Shown in pieces: positions 42,985-51,799 of a stretch of DNA of 64,000 nucleotides. Within the stretch, counting starts at the first letter, position 1; each line of letters starts with the position of its first letter. This DNA comes from JBBIPA01 sp037443085 (GTDB lineage Bacteria; Chloroflexota; Dehalococcoidia; GIF9; UBA5629), in the NCBI GenBank assembly GCA_037443085.1, contig JBBIPA010000003.1, positions 1 through 64,000 on the forward strand. The letters run 5' to 3'. Below the pieces are notes generated by a model that was given only the letters and a program-made list of their open reading frames with translations, ran no database searches and was not told the DNA's origin. The position numbers and the translations under genes are program-made.

Positions 42985-43005
42985 TATAAATACACTCCCG
43001 GGAGT
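42985..43005 (+). promoter_or_regulatory. Possible promoter with palindromic operator before the HMGS-like gene
   Basis: TATAAA (42985-42990), with a weak TTGCTT 17 nt upstream, is followed by a perfect 12-bp palindrome ACTCCCGGGAGT (42994-43005), placed near the expected transcription start. The symmetry suggests an operator; the promoter itself is modest. Confidence 0.4.
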
Positions 43006-43112
43006 ATATTCCCTGAGCTACTCTGAGCAGTCTTCTGTTTAGCCATTTGATACAAACTTAACAGTTCAGAGTTGCTGCTAAACCGCAATTTAACCTTGCA
43101 AGGAGGTTTTTG

Positions 43113-44540
43113 ATGTCAGGAATTGTTTCTTACGGAGCTTATGTGCCGCTATGGCGGCTGAGTCGAGACGCCATAGCCAGTGCCTGGGGCAGACAGTCAT
43201 TAGGTGGCGAGCGCAGTGTCGCCAATAACGATGAGGACACTGTGACCATGGCAGTTGAGGCAGTAGTCGACTGTCTCCATGGTATCGACCGCAACAGCAT
43301 TGATGGTCTGTACTTCGCCTCTACCACACCCCCTTTCAAGGAAAAACAAAGCGCTGCCTTAGTCGCCGCTGCTGCCGACCTCAGATCCGATATTATCACT
43401 GCCGACTTCGGCAACAGCCTGCGCGCTGGCACCAGTGCCCTCAGGGCAGCATTGGACGCAGTCAATAGTGGCACAGCCAAAAATATCATTGTGGTTGCCA
43501 CCGATTGCCGCCTGGCTTATCCCCGCTCCGACTACGAACAGAATTTTGGCGATGCCGCAGCGGCATTGCTGATTAGCAGTGCTGGCAAGCCCATTGCCAC
43601 GGTAGCAGGCAACCATGCCATCTCCAATGACATGTATGATGTGTGGCGATTGGATAAGGACACGTTCGTTCAATCCTGGGAGGACCGCTTCATAATGGAG
43701 CATGGCTACATGGAAAACACCACTAAAGCAGTAGCCGGTCTCCTGAAGAAACTCAACCAATCGCCTGAATCCATCAGCAAAGCTGTGTTCTATGGTCCCA
43801 ATACCAGGGCACAGCAACAGCTCGCCAGCAAACTTAAATTCGACCCCAAAACTCAGCTTCAGGACTTGCTCATCGGCAAAATGGGAGTCTGTGGCTGCGC
43901 CCACACCCTGCTTATGCTAGTGGCAGCGCTCGAAGATACCAAAGGTGGCAATAGCCTGCTGATAGCCAGCTATGGGGATGGCAGCGATGCCTTCTTAATA
44001 CAAACAACTGATGAAGTTCAGAAAATAAAGGGGAATAGACGAGGGGCTAATGGTTACCTGGCATCAAGGCAATCATTGCCCAGCTACGAAAAATACCTCA
44101 GCTACCGCGGGGTACTGGAGCCACAGCCCGCGGAACCTTTCCGCCTGTTTCCATCATCAAGCGCCAGCTGGCGGGAACGCAATTCATCCATCCGCTTCCA
44201 TGGCAGCAAATGTAAAAGCTGCGGTACAATAACTTATCCTGTGCAGAGAGTATGTTATGAGTGCCGTTCCAAGGATAATTACGAAGAGGTACGGCTATCT
44301 GACCAGAAAGGGAAAATTTTTACTTTTACTCTGGACAATCTGGCAGGAAGAAGCGATGACCCGGTGGTACCCCAGCTAGTTATCGAATCTGAGCTGGAAA
44401 AGGCCAGGATATACAGCCTGATGACCGATTTTGATGCTAAGGAGATAAAAATCGGCATGCCCGTGGAAATGACGTTCCGAAGAATCTATGAAGGAGCCGG
44501 CATGTATAACTATTTCTGGAAATGCCGACCAGTGAGATAA
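43113..44540 (+). CDS. HMG-CoA synthase-like protein fused to DUF35 Zn-ribbon/OB domain
   Basis: A 475-aa two-part protein. Residues 1 to about 330 are a KAS III/HMG-CoA-synthase thiolase fold (GIVSYGAYVPLWRL; FGDAAAALLIS). Residues about 345-475 are a DUF35 module with a zinc ribbon (CKSCGTITYPVQRVCYEC) and an OB fold. The catalytic Cys of the HMGS family is missing: the position two before AGT is Leu103 (NSLRAGT). The start is ATG 43113 with AAGGAGG upstream. A thiolase follows 12 nt downstream. The archaeal thiolase-DUF35-HMGS complex is the nearest known analogue; here the condensing partner looks non-catalytic and may act as a scaffold or use other chemistry. Confidence 0.82.
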   Translation: MSGIVSYGAYVPLWRLSRDAIASAWGRQSLGGERSVANNDEDTVTMAVEAVVDCLHGIDRNSIDGLYFASTTPPFKEKQSAALVAAAADLRSDIITADFGNSLRAGTSALRAALDAVNSGTAKNIIVVATDCRLAYPRSDYEQNFGDAAAALLISSAGKPIATVAGNHAISNDMYDVWRLDKDTFVQSWEDRFIMEHGYMENTTKAVAGLLKKLNQSPESISKAVFYGPNTRAQQQLASKLKFDPKTQLQDLLIGKMGVCGCAHTLLMLVAALEDTKGGNSLLIASYGDGSDAFLIQTTDEVQKIKGNRRGANGYLASRQSLPSYEKYLSYRGVLEPQPAEPFRLFPSSSASWRERNSSIRFHGSKCKSCGTITYPVQRVCYECRSKDNYEEVRLSDQKGKIFTFTLDNLAGRSDDPVVPQLVIESELEKARIYSLMTDFDAKEIKIGMPVEMTFRRIYEGAGMYNYFWKCRPVR

Positions 44541-44552
44541 GGAGAGAGAATC

Positions 44553-45740
44553 ATGGAGAGCATAAAAGATAAAGTAGCCATAATCGGAATGGGATGCTCC
44601 AAATTCGGAGAGCGCTGGGATACTGGCCTCGATGACCTGGTCATCGAAGCTGCCTACGAAGCCTACGAAGATGCTGGCATTAATCCGGCAGACATTCAGG
44701 CATGCTGGTTTGGCACAGTTACGGCGCCAACCGGTGGCATCGGGGGAACCCACCTGGTAAATCCGCTTAAGCTCAAGGGTATTCCCATCACCCGCGTGGA
44801 AAACTGGTGCACTACGGGACATGAAGCCTTGAGGAATGCCTGCTTTGCTGTGGCCTGCGGGATGTACGACATGGTGCTGGCTCTGGGTGCGGAAAAGCTT
44901 AAGGATACCGGTTTTCCCGGACTGGGCACGGGGCGAGGCATGGAGCCAGTTTTGGAAGCAAGACGCACCGCCCCGGGCTCCTTCGGGCTTATTGCCACCA
45001 GGTACTTCCACACTTACGGCTTAAGCCCGGAAGAAGGCAAGAGGATTATCGGCAAGATTGCAGTGAAAAACCACAACAATGGCAGCATGTCACCGAAAGC
45101 TCATTTTAGGAACAAGGTAACACTGGAACAGGTGCTCAATGCTCCTATTATCGCCTGGCCGCTTGGCCTGTTCGATTGCTGCGGTAATAGCGACGGCTCG
45201 GCAGCCGCCATTATAGTCCCCGCCAACCAGGCAAAGAAATTCCGCAAAGACCCGGTTTATATCAAAGGTCTGGGGCTAGCCATGGACCCCCTGCTGCCAC
45301 AGGCTCGTCCCGGCTTCGACTGGTTAACTTTTGACTCACTGGTACAATCTTCGCAACAAGCATACCGGCAAGCAGGAATCACCAACCCTCGGGAACAGCT
45401 TGATATCGCCGAGGTTCATGACTGCTTCACCTGCACCGAGATGATAATCTACGAGAACTTCGGTTTCAGTGCCAGGGGTAAAGCCAAAGAGGATATTGAC
45501 GCTGGTTTCTTTGAACTTTCCGGAGGCTTGCCGGTGAACACTGACGGCGGTTTGAAATGCTTCGGGCATCCTGTAGGAGCCAGTGGTCTCAGGATGACTT
45601 ACGAAGTCTACAAGCAGCTACAGGGGAAAGCTCAGTCACCAGAGCGCCAACTAAAGAACGTGAAACTAGGTTTATCGCATACTTTCGGAGGCCCACCGCA
45701 AATCAGCGCCGTAGCTATATTGGGCGCTGACCCGGGATGA
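44553..45740 (+). CDS. Thiolase / acetyl-CoA acetyltransferase (SCP2 type)
   Basis: A 395-aa thiolase with a complete active site: nucleophile Cys86 in NWCTTGHEA, His in EVHDCFT and the GHPVGASG motif. It condenses or cleaves acyl-CoA. GGAGAG lies upstream and the gene follows the HMGS-like/DUF35 fusion after 12 nt, so the two are one operon and probably one complex with the DUF35 domain as bridge. A terminator follows. Confidence 0.9.
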   Translation: MESIKDKVAIIGMGCSKFGERWDTGLDDLVIEAAYEAYEDAGINPADIQACWFGTVTAPTGGIGGTHLVNPLKLKGIPITRVENWCTTGHEALRNACFAVACGMYDMVLALGAEKLKDTGFPGLGTGRGMEPVLEARRTAPGSFGLIATRYFHTYGLSPEEGKRIIGKIAVKNHNNGSMSPKAHFRNKVTLEQVLNAPIIAWPLGLFDCCGNSDGSAAAIIVPANQAKKFRKDPVYIKGLGLAMDPLLPQARPGFDWLTFDSLVQSSQQAYRQAGITNPREQLDIAEVHDCFTCTEMIIYENFGFSARGKAKEDIDAGFFELSGGLPVNTDGGLKCFGHPVGASGLRMTYEVYKQLQGKAQSPERQLKNVKLGLSHTFGGPPQISAVAILGADPG

Positions 45741-45766
45741 GGCTATAATCAGTCTGACAATAAGAA

Positions 45767-45814
45767 AAGCCCAAGTCGCATGAACTGAAAACGACCTGGA
45801 CTTCTTATTTTTTA
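45767..45814 (+). terminator. Intrinsic terminator after the thiolase
   Basis: A 12-nt stem with two mismatches (45767-45778 with 45792-45803), followed by CTTATTTTTT. It closes the HMGS-like/thiolase operon and lies ahead of a convergent gene. Confidence 0.65.
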
Positions 45815-45853
45815 ATAGGCGTAGAACCTGGTGAGACCAGAAGTTTCCTAAGT

Positions 45854-46075
45854 TTAATACTCAATCACCGCAATCACGTCGCCAGCCTTAACTACTTTGC
45901 CGGCGTCAACCAGCACCTCCTTCACCACACCCCCCACAGTAGCCAGAATTGGATTTTCCATCTTCATGGCCTCAATGACACAGAGCTCGCCTGATTCGGC
46001 AATTTTGTCTCCAGGCTTAACGCTCACACTGATTACCTTACCGGGTAACGGCGTTTCTATTTTCTCTAATGCCAT
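45854..46075 (-). CDS. Biotinyl/lipoyl carrier protein (BCCP type)
   Basis: A 73-aa single biotinyl domain with the attachment motif IEAMKMEN (modified Lys in the middle) and the flanking half-barrels (GDKIAESGELCV; GKVVKAGDVIAV). It carries CO2 on biotin for a carboxylase or decarboxylase. GGAG lies 9 nt before the ATG. It follows an acyl-CoA dehydrogenase by 34 nt; no carboxylase or carboxyltransferase subunit is in the window, so its partner must be encoded elsewhere. Confidence 0.88.
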   Translation of the reverse strand: MALEKIETPLPGKVISVSVKPGDKIAESGELCVIEAMKMENPILATVGGVVKEVLVDAGKVVKAGDVIAVIEY

Positions 46076-46109
46076 AGTATTTGGCTCCTCTCCTGTAAAT
46101 TAAGCTTTT

Positions 46110-47252
46110 CTATCTTATACCCAGCTCACGGGATATGACAAGTTGCTGTATCTCCGAGGTGCCTTCAGTAATTGTTGCCAATCTGGCATCCCTGAAGTAG
46201 CGCTGGGCTACAGACTCCTCCATAAGACCATAGCCACCATGAATCTGCATGCTCTCTGTGGTTACATATACCGCTGCCTCACTGGCAAAAAGCTTGGCCA
46301 TGGCAGCTTCTTTTCGATGTTCTTTACCCTGGTCAAAAAGCCAGGCGGAATAATAGGTTAACCATTTCGCCGCCTCGATCTGTAATGCCATCCTGGCCAA
46401 CTTGAAAGAATTCGCCTGGAATTTAGCTATCGGCTGTCCAAATTGCACTCGCTCATTAGCATATGCCAGAGCATCATCAAAGGCAGCTCGCGCCAGCCCC
46501 AGGCTCCGGGCAGCATGAGAGATTCTACCTCCCGTTAACACCTCCATTATAGCGGCGAAACCCTTGCCTTCTTCGCCAATAAGATTCTCTGCCGGCACAG
46601 CGCAATCCACAAAACTCAATTCAGCAACTTCGCCGGAACAGGCACAGAATTTGTGAAGCTTGGAACGAGTAAACCCGGGGGTGCCCGCTTCAACTACAAG
46701 CAGGCTGATACCTCCTCTGTCCCCCTTGCTTTTATCTGTCACCGAAGCAACCACTACAAAATCACTGAAGGAACCATTAGTAATGAATATTTTGGTTCCA
46801 TTGAGAATATACTTGCCGCCTTTCTTAGTTGCCACCGTCTCGATAGCCGCAGCATCGGATCCAACGTTAGGCTCAGTGAGTCCAAAGGCAGCTATTTTCT
46901 GCCCCTTAATGGCAGGCACCAGGTATTTTTGCTTCTGCACTTCAGTGCCACGCTTGACTAGTGCTGCGGTGCCAATACCTCCCTGCACCATGGTGCCGGC
47001 AGCTATCCCTACAGAGTAGTAGGCAACCTCTTCAACAGCAATGCATTCACCCACTTTGCCCATACCGGCAGCACCGTATTGCGGTGAATAGCTGAGACAG
47101 AGATAACCCAGCTCACCCATTTTGGGGAATAATTGAACAGGGAACGTCCTGTTTTTTTCAGCCTCGTCAACCAGGGGGGCTATTTCTTTCTCGGCAAAGC
47201 TGCGAATAGCCTCCTTTAACATTTTTTGCTCTTCATTAAACTCAAAGTCCAT
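46110..47252 (-). CDS. Acyl-CoA dehydrogenase
   Basis: A 380-aa flavoprotein dehydrogenase: FAD-binding segments FGLTEPNVGSDAAAIET and YILNGTKIFITNG, the C-terminal helical domain with MQIHGGYGLMEESVAQRYFRDARLATI, where the Glu of YGLMEE is near the base position, and the final TEGTSEIQQLVISRELG. The start ATG 47252 has AAGGAG 10 nt upstream and gives the normal N-terminus (MDFEFNEEQ); the frame runs 40 codons further with no family match. It oxidises acyl-CoA to 2-enoyl-CoA, passing electrons to ETF. Confidence 0.92.
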   Translation of the reverse strand: MDFEFNEEQKMLKEAIRSFAEKEIAPLVDEAEKNRTFPVQLFPKMGELGYLCLSYSPQYGAAGMGKVGECIAVEEVAYYSVGIAAGTMVQGGIGTAALVKRGTEVQKQKYLVPAIKGQKIAAFGLTEPNVGSDAAAIETVATKKGGKYILNGTKIFITNGSFSDFVVVASVTDKSKGDRGGISLLVVEAGTPGFTRSKLHKFCACSGEVAELSFVDCAVPAENLIGEEGKGFAAIMEVLTGGRISHAARSLGLARAAFDDALAYANERVQFGQPIAKFQANSFKLARMALQIEAAKWLTYYSAWLFDQGKEHRKEAAMAKLFASEAAVYVTTESMQIHGGYGLMEESVAQRYFRDARLATITEGTSEIQQLVISRELGIR

Positions 47253-47455
47253 TACGGAATATCTCCTTATGCCAATCCCCTGCGCAAAAGGCCAAGACAT
47301 TATATTGGGAAACAACTTATATTTCAAACTGATTTGCCCCCGAGCCCTGACAAAATACGGGGTGAGAGGCAAATTACAACCGAAGCAGTTATGTTTTGCT
47401 CATATTAACACTATATCGACACTGTAGTGGAGGTTTGTGTGCTGCAATTAAGGTG

Positions 47456-47499
47456 AGGCATCGGGATTTCCCTTACACCGGAATCGCGATGCCTTTTTA
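47456..47499. terminator. Hairpin with plus-strand T-run in the thpR/acyl-CoA dehydrogenase spacer
   Basis: An imperfect stem (AGGCATCG... at 47456-47471 with GGAATCGCGATGCCT at 47480-47494) followed by TTTTTATTT on the plus strand. No plus-strand gene precedes it, so it may instead mark the end of thpR on the minus strand, although the T-run there is poor. The rest of the 250-nt spacer holds no gene I can see. Confidence 0.35.
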
Positions 47500-47504
47500 T
47501 TTCT

Positions 47505-48116
47505 TCAATCCATCTTCCAACCGGACAACTTAACCTCAGCCAAACGACTGTACACCGCCCCGCCGGGCAGAAGCTGGCTCCTCATCAGGTTGATGCTGGT
47601 CACTGCGATTTTATAAGTGCTACTAAAACTGGTTTTCCTGACAAGCTCGCCAAAATCGCGCCGATTCTGCAGCGAGGCTGTTTCCCTTATTCTGGCAAGC
47701 GTCAGATGAGGGGTAAAGGCACGCTTCTCTTTGGGAAAACCCTCCGGCTCCAATACATCGTCTACCCGCTTTTGCAGAGAAGTTAGTTTATTGATATCAC
47801 CTCCGACACCCAGCCAGAAGACATTGGGGCGATTCAAATTGGGAAAAGCTCCCAACCCGGTTGTTTCCAACTGGAAATGCGTAATCCCCTCGCTCGCCTT
47901 CGCTAAGGCTGTGCTCATTTCAGCCAGTTTCACAGCAGGTATATTCCCCAGAAACTTCAAGGTAAGATGAATTCCTTCGGGAGCTACCCACTTCACAAAA
48001 GCATAACCTGAAGACTTCATCTCACTCTGCAACCGAAGTAACCCGGACTTAAGGTCATCCGTCAACTCTATAGCGATGAACGACCTGATCTGCTCATTAT
48101 CCACTGGCTGCCCCAA
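47505..48116 (-). CDS. thpR: RNA 2',3'-cyclic phosphodiesterase (2H family)
   Basis: A 203-aa member of the 2H phosphoesterases with both HxT motifs: HLTLKFLG and HLTLARIRE. The core start is RSFIAIELTDD. It opens 2',3'-cyclic phosphates on RNA and was originally named a ligase. The start is uncertain: TTG at 48116 or GTG at 48104, as no ATG lies in frame upstream. It is 20 nt downstream of the amidohydrolase gene. Confidence 0.9.
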   Translation of the reverse strand: MGQPVDNEQIRSFIAIELTDDLKSGLLRLQSEMKSSGYAFVKWVAPEGIHLTLKFLGNIPAVKLAEMSTALAKASEGITHFQLETTGLGAFPNLNRPNVFWLGVGGDINKLTSLQKRVDDVLEPEGFPKEKRAFTPHLTLARIRETASLQNRRDFGELVRKTSFSSTYKIAVTSINLMRSQLLPGGAVYSRLAEVKLSGWKMD

Positions 48117-48136
48117 TGTAACAACATGTCTAATTT

Positions 48137-48985
48137 TTATAGAGATAACAGCTTCTTAGCGTTACCACCGAGTATTTTCGCTTCATCTTCCTTACTCAGG
48201 CTGACAGATTCCACCTGACTGATAATGCGTTTTGGCGAAAGCAGCGGATAATCGCTGCCAAAAAGAATTTTGTCGCTGCCCACCAGCTCAGCCACCTGAC
48301 GGAATATCTGCGGCTTGTACAAAAACGGCGTCGCCGCAGTATCGAAGAAAACATTGGCTAATGCTTTCTCCACTTCCGGCATCAAGGCATAGAAGGGCAT
48401 ACCACCACCCCAGTGCGCACACACCAGCTTTAGCTCAGGAAAGCTCATGACAAACGGATAGATGACATCAGGGGTTATTTTGCCCTTACCTGAGTACTCA
48501 TGCCCCACTGGTTCAGAAGCATGAATCAGAAAAACTAAGCCCTTTTTTACTACCGCTTCAACAAGTGGCTTCATAGCTTTGGTATCCCTGATATCGAAGC
48601 CCTGCACATCAGGTCTCATCTCACCAATGCCACCGGCTCCATTTCCAGCGCAACGCTCCACTTCCCTGATAGCCCTGTCGCCGGCTCGGGGCTGAACGGC
48701 ACAAAAGCCAATCAACCTCTTCGGATATTTCGCTACTGACTCCAGAATATAGTCATTGGTCTCAACGCATAGTTCATGGCTCTGCCAGCCTAGATTGAGA
48801 ATGGCAGACTTATCTACTTGGCATTCATCCATATTGCTGATTACCTCCTCGGCCGTAACCAGCTTCGCCGTTGGCTGCGCATAGAGCAGGGCAAAACAAG
48901 CGTCTCGTCCAGCATAGTCAGCACGCCTCTCTATTATCCGAGGAGAAACTATATGAGTGTGAAAGTCGATTATCACGTCCCGCAT
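48137..48985 (-). CDS. Amidohydrolase-family protein (ACMSD-like)
   Basis: A 282-aa TIM-barrel metal-dependent hydrolase/decarboxylase: HxH in IDFHTHIVSP, a further His in VFLIHASEP and in LVCAHWGGGMPF, and the catalytic Asp in LFGSDYPLLSP. The set matches the amidohydrolase-2 family that includes ACMS decarboxylase and related aromatic-acid decarboxylases. No clear Shine-Dalgarno precedes the ATG. It is immediately upstream of thpR on the same strand. The substrate is unknown. Confidence 0.85.
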   Translation of the reverse strand: MRDVIIDFHTHIVSPRIIERRADYAGRDACFALLYAQPTAKLVTAEEVISNMDECQVDKSAILNLGWQSHELCVETNDYILESVAKYPKRLIGFCAVQPRAGDRAIREVERCAGNGAGGIGEMRPDVQGFDIRDTKAMKPLVEAVVKKGLVFLIHASEPVGHEYSGKGKITPDVIYPFVMSFPELKLVCAHWGGGMPFYALMPEVEKALANVFFDTAATPFLYKPQIFRQVAELVGSDKILFGSDYPLLSPKRIISQVESVSLSKEDEAKILGGNAKKLLSL

Positions 48986-49169
48986 TATAATTGACTAACT
49001 CAATATTCTCAACAGGTCAATGTACTATCTGGCTGCAAGACTAGAAAGTTGCAAAAAGTCGAGATTTCCTATAGTCTTTTTTGTTATCATCTTGTTGAAA
49101 GGCCAAACGAGGCTGGTGACCATCATAAACATGATAACCAAGAAAGGTACTGGGGCAAGGTAAGCTTCC

Positions 49170-50369
49170 ATGGAAAAAGATAAGGCTCTGGGTCGAGTCT
49201 CTTCAGCCATAAGCGGACTACGTGACCTCAACGCCATCCTCAAAATCGGGCTGGATACCGTCCTCGATATCATCAATGGTGATGTCGGCGGCATCATGCT
49301 GCTCGATGAGCAGACCAGAACACTCTCCTACCGCATTTACCACAATCTGTCAGTCAACTACGCGGAGGAAATGCAGCTAAAGCTGGGGGAAGGGATTGCC
49401 GGCAAAGTAGCCCAGAGCGGTAAAGCCAGACTGGTCGAAGATCTAACCACCGAGCCTAACGCCGCCCATCCCAGCTTAATCAGCACCGAGGGACTGAAAG
49501 CATTTGTCAGTGTCCCCTTGAGAGCCAAGGGCAAAGTACTGGGAGTAATGAATGTCGCCAGCCATAAGGCACATCAGTTTACCGAGAGGGATATGCTGGT
49601 GCTGGACTCCATCGGAGACCAGCTTGGTATCGCCGTCGAACAGGCAAATCTCTACGAACAATTGCGACGAAGCAGAGAGCGATACCGCCGACTCGCCCAG
49701 CAAATACTGGTGGCTCAGGAAGAAGAGCGGCGACGGATCGCCCGGGAGCTTCATGACGACACCAGCCAGACCCTTTCCGGCCTGGCATTGAACCTGCAAG
49801 CCCTGGTAGAGATGACAGATATGACCAATGTCAACAATGCCGAATTCAAAGCCAGGCTCAAGAAAGCGCTCTCTCTAGCGGTCCAGATAGGCAGCGAGGT
49901 AAGCCGCCTCATCGCTGATTTGCGCCCTACACTTCTGGACACACTGGGACTCATCCCTGCTATCCGACATTATGCTGAGACAAATCTCTCTCCCGCGGGC
50001 ATCAATGTATCCTTCAAATTCGATGAAAGCCTGAGCAAGTTCTCGCCGCAGGTCGAGGCTGGGTTATTCCGCATCATCCAGGGAACAGCAGGCAATATCC
50101 TGCACCACTCTAAGGCTAAGAACGTCAACATCAGCCTGCAGCGTCAGGGAGATGAAATTGTCCTCCAGATAACTGATGACGGCGTCGGCTTTGAGGTTTC
50201 CCAGATTACCCGCATTGAGGAAAGTGGTCGTGGGGCCGGACTGTTCAGCATGAAAGAAAGGACCAGGCAACTGGGCGGTCGTTGCCATATCGACTCCCAC
50301 CCTGGCCAGGGAACCCGAATCAACGTCATCGTGCCGTTGGTCAAGAGCACCGCCAATGAAAAGGATTAG
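49170..50369 (+). CDS. GAF-domain sensor histidine kinase (NarX/DegS type)
   Basis: A 399-aa soluble kinase. Residues about 15-165 are a GAF sensor (GDVGGIMLLDEQTR; EGIAGKVAQSGKARLVEDL). HisKA_3 follows with the phosphorylated His195 in RELHDDTSQTLSGL, then HATPase_c with DDGVGFE and GAGLFSMKERTRQLGG. The N-box is unusual (RIIQGTAGNILHHSKA, Gly where Glu is common). It has no membrane segment, so the signal is cytoplasmic. It overlaps the next gene, its likely response regulator, by 14 nt. Confidence 0.92.
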   Translation: MEKDKALGRVSSAISGLRDLNAILKIGLDTVLDIINGDVGGIMLLDEQTRTLSYRIYHNLSVNYAEEMQLKLGEGIAGKVAQSGKARLVEDLTTEPNAAHPSLISTEGLKAFVSVPLRAKGKVLGVMNVASHKAHQFTERDMLVLDSIGDQLGIAVEQANLYEQLRRSRERYRRLAQQILVAQEEERRRIARELHDDTSQTLSGLALNLQALVEMTDMTNVNNAEFKARLKKALSLAVQIGSEVSRLIADLRPTLLDTLGLIPAIRHYAETNLSPAGINVSFKFDESLSKFSPQVEAGLFRIIQGTAGNILHHSKAKNVNISLQRQGDEIVLQITDDGVGFEVSQITRIEESGRGAGLFSMKERTRQLGGRCHIDSHPGQGTRINVIVPLVKSTANEKD

Positions 50370-51009
50370 AGTACTGGTAGTGGATGACCATACCATCGTC
50401 CGCGATGGCATCTGCGCCCTGCTAGGGCTGGCTGGTGATATGGAGGTGGTGGGCGAAGCTTCCAACGGAAAGGAAGCCATAGAAATGGTCAAAAAACTGT
50501 CTCCAGATGTGGTGCTCATGGACATAGCCATGCCCATCATGGGCGGGCTGGAGGCAACACATCGGCTACATAAAGATTTCCCCCATGTAAAAGTGCTGGC
50601 GCTCACTCAATACGATGAACGAGAATATGTATTCCCTATAATCGAAGCCGGTGCCTACGGCTTCATCAGCAAGTCAGCGGCTTCGTCCGAGCTGACCACA
50701 GGCATCCGCTCCGTTCACAAGGGGGACTCGTTCCTATCCCCTTCCGTGGCCAAATATCTGGTGGAAGTATATCGACAGGGTGGCACGGTAAAAAGAACCC
50801 ACGACCCCTATGATGAGCTTACCGACCGCGAGCGGGAAGTGCTCAAGCTGCTGGCAGAAGGATATACCAACCAGGAAATCGCCTCCATGCTCTCCATCAG
50901 CCCCAAGACCGCTGAAGGACACAAGACCAGCCTCATGTCCAAGCTTGATATCCACAACCGCGCTGAATTGGTCAAATATGCCCTGCGTAAGGGCATCATC
51001 ACCATCTAA
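50356..51009 (+). CDS. NarL/FixJ-family response regulator
   Basis: A 217-aa regulator with an N-terminal receiver (VVDDHTIVRDG; phospho-acceptor Asp in VVLMDIAMPI; late Lys in GFISKSAA) and a C-terminal LuxR-type HTH (LTDREREVLKLLAEGYTNQE; TAEGHKTSLMSKLDIHNR). It is translated from a start inside the end of the kinase gene, so the two are a pair. Targets are unknown. Confidence 0.94.
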   Translation: MKRIRVLVVDDHTIVRDGICALLGLAGDMEVVGEASNGKEAIEMVKKLSPDVVLMDIAMPIMGGLEATHRLHKDFPHVKVLALTQYDEREYVFPIIEAGAYGFISKSAASSELTTGIRSVHKGDSFLSPSVAKYLVEVYRQGGTVKRTHDPYDELTDREREVLKLLAEGYTNQEIASMLSISPKTAEGHKTSLMSKLDIHNRAELVKYALRKGIITI

Positions 51010-51136
51010 TTAAACCCCACCTCCCCATACACCAAATCCAAAATCCCAAGCACCAAATTACAAATTTAAAAGATAATCACCAGCCATATGAATCTACATC
51101 TACACCCTGCAACTAATTAGATCCCTCTGAGGTATT

Positions 51137-51799
51137 GTGCTTTTTTATTTAATCTTTTATGATATACCACATATGAGACCTTACCACTTTTTCATCTTAC
51201 TTCTTGTTTTTGCATTATTCGTAAGCTGCACAACTGCAGTTCCTCCTAAATTACCTGAACCACCTAAATCTAGCCCAACTCCAGCAAAATTTTCCCTGTC
51301 AAATCTCTCTATTAAGCCGACATCTATCCAATCCGGTGAAATGGTATCTATAAGCATAGATGCAACTAATACAGGTGGAACTGACGGGAATTATACTGTA
51401 GTTCTAATGTTAAATGGCGAAAAGGCAGCAGAGGAAACAATTGCCGTAGCCAAAGGTAATACGAGCACTGTTACGTTCGCGATAATAAAGGATGATATTA
51501 CTATTTACGACGTGGCTGTGGGCGATTTGAAAGCCAGTTTTACCACTATGCCACTCACAGGCAATGCCAGCGGGATACATGCGCCAGGGATGGTCAGCTT
51601 TGACAATATTATTTCCAATCTCATGAAAGAATGGAGGATTCCGGGTGGCGCTGTCGCCGTTGCAAAAAACGGACGATTAGTCCTTGCGCGAGGCTATGGC
51701 ATGACTGACTCGCAGCTTAAAGCACATGTAATGCCTACATCACTCTTCCGTATCGCTAGTATTTCAAACCCATCACTGCCGCCGCTATTCTCAAATTAG
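51137..51799 (+). CDS. Beta-lactamase-like serine hydrolase lipoprotein, N-terminal part (frameshifted)
   Basis: The first part of a secreted serine hydrolase. The signal peptide has lipobox LFVSC; ATG 51173 (MRPYHFF) is the more natural start than GTG 51137. A CARDB-like beta-sandwich follows (LSNLSIKPTSIQSGEMVSIS; TDGNYTVVLMLNG), and then the beginning of the beta-lactamase fold (WRIPGGAVAVAKNGRLVLA; SLFRIASIS). The frame is lost exactly at the catalytic SxxK and ends at 51799; the continuation is the next ORF. One missing base around 51760-51768 would restore SISKPITAAA. This is either a genuine inactivation or a sequencing error. Confidence 0.75.
   Translation: MLFYLIFYDIPHMRPYHFFILLLVFALFVSCTTAVPPKLPEPPKSSPTPAKFSLSNLSIKPTSIQSGEMVSISIDATNTGGTDGNYTVVLMLNGEKAAEETIAVAKGNTSTVTFAIIKDDITIYDVAVGDLKASFTTMPLTGNASGIHAPGMVSFDNIISNLMKEWRIPGGAVAVAKNGRLVLARGYGMTDSQLKAHVMPTSLFRIASISNPSLPPLFSN

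Noticed and set aside
47373..47504. Small RNA gene with the plus-strand hairpin terminator
   Set aside because: There is no promoter that I can support and no conserved element; only the hairpin is reported.
51010..51136. Regulatory leader before the serine hydrolase
   Set aside because: The spacer is simple A/C-rich sequence without a hairpin or a convincing promoter.
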